Assembly (NCBI GenBank): GCA_900553775.1
Contig: USEZ01000135.1
Span: forward strand, 1-5,107
Reading direction: 5' to 3'
Origin: an uncultured Slackia sp.
Lineage (GTDB): Bacteria > Actinomycetota > Coriobacteriia > Coriobacteriales > Eggerthellaceae
DNA length: 5,107 nt
The notes beneath the pieces were generated by a model. That model made no database searches and was not told where the DNA came from. It worked only from the letters and a program-made list of their open reading frames with translations. Of this stretch, positions 5,103 through 5,107 are shown in pieces (the first letter of the stretch is position 1; each line of letters starts with the position of its first letter). The position numbers and the translations under genes were made by a program.

Positions 5103-5107
5103 GACAT
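5099..5107 (-). CDS. Possible 3' end of the gene upstream of hisB (cut by window edge)
   Basis: The minus strand enters the window as ATG TCA TGA, whose TGA overlaps the hisB ATG in an ATGA arrangement. This is the same style of overlap as elsewhere in the operon, so the TGA is probably the stop of an upstream his gene ending in Met-Ser. In actinobacterial orders that gene is often hisC, but nine bases cannot show which gene it is. Confidence 0.35.
   Translation of the reverse strand: MS

Overview
The window is GC-rich bacterial DNA carrying the distal part of a histidine biosynthesis operon. The operon reads right to left on the minus strand (hisB, hisH, hisA, hisF, hisI, hisE). A convergent histidinol-phosphatase gene (hisJ type) lies on the plus strand, and the 5' part of infC, encoding translation initiation factor IF-3, runs off the left edge on the minus strand. 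High G+C, tight packing, frequent GTG/TTG starts and a monofunctional hisB in an actinobacterial-like order suggest a high-GC Gram-positive. My tentative guess is the Coriobacteriia/Eggerthellaceae group, but no marker in the window proves this.

Layout, left to right. Positions 1-375 hold infC, truncated at its C-terminus, apparently starting at an ATA codon behind a strong Shine-Dalgarno sequence. Positions 376-567 are its leader and promoter: an extended -10 promoter, several hairpins and a terminator-like stem with a T6 run, suggesting attenuation. Positions 568-763 hold nothing recognisable apart from the ribosome-binding site of hisJ. Positions 764-1558 are hisJ with a TTG start. Between hisJ and the end of the his operon (1559-1660) lies a large GC-rich inverted repeat with no T tract. 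Positions 1661-5102 are the six his genes, joined by overlaps (ATGA, GTGA, TGATG) or gaps of at most 18 bases. The last nine bases look like the 3' end of a further upstream gene.

How the genes work together. HisE and HisI convert PR-ATP to ProFAR. HisA isomerises ProFAR to PRFAR. The HisH-HisF glutamine amidotransferase/cyclase makes imidazole-glycerol phosphate and AICAR. HisB dehydrates imidazole-glycerol phosphate. HisB here lacks the phosphatase domain of bifunctional enterobacterial HisB, so the adjacent PHP-family HisJ can supply the histidinol-phosphatase step. HisG, HisC and HisD are not in the window.

The two observations most worth checking are a single-base frameshift in an A6 tract that splits hisE before its metal-binding motif, and the ATA start with an attenuator-like leader at infC. 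Apart from these, the window is a conventional housekeeping locus, and I do not see a novel multi-gene system.
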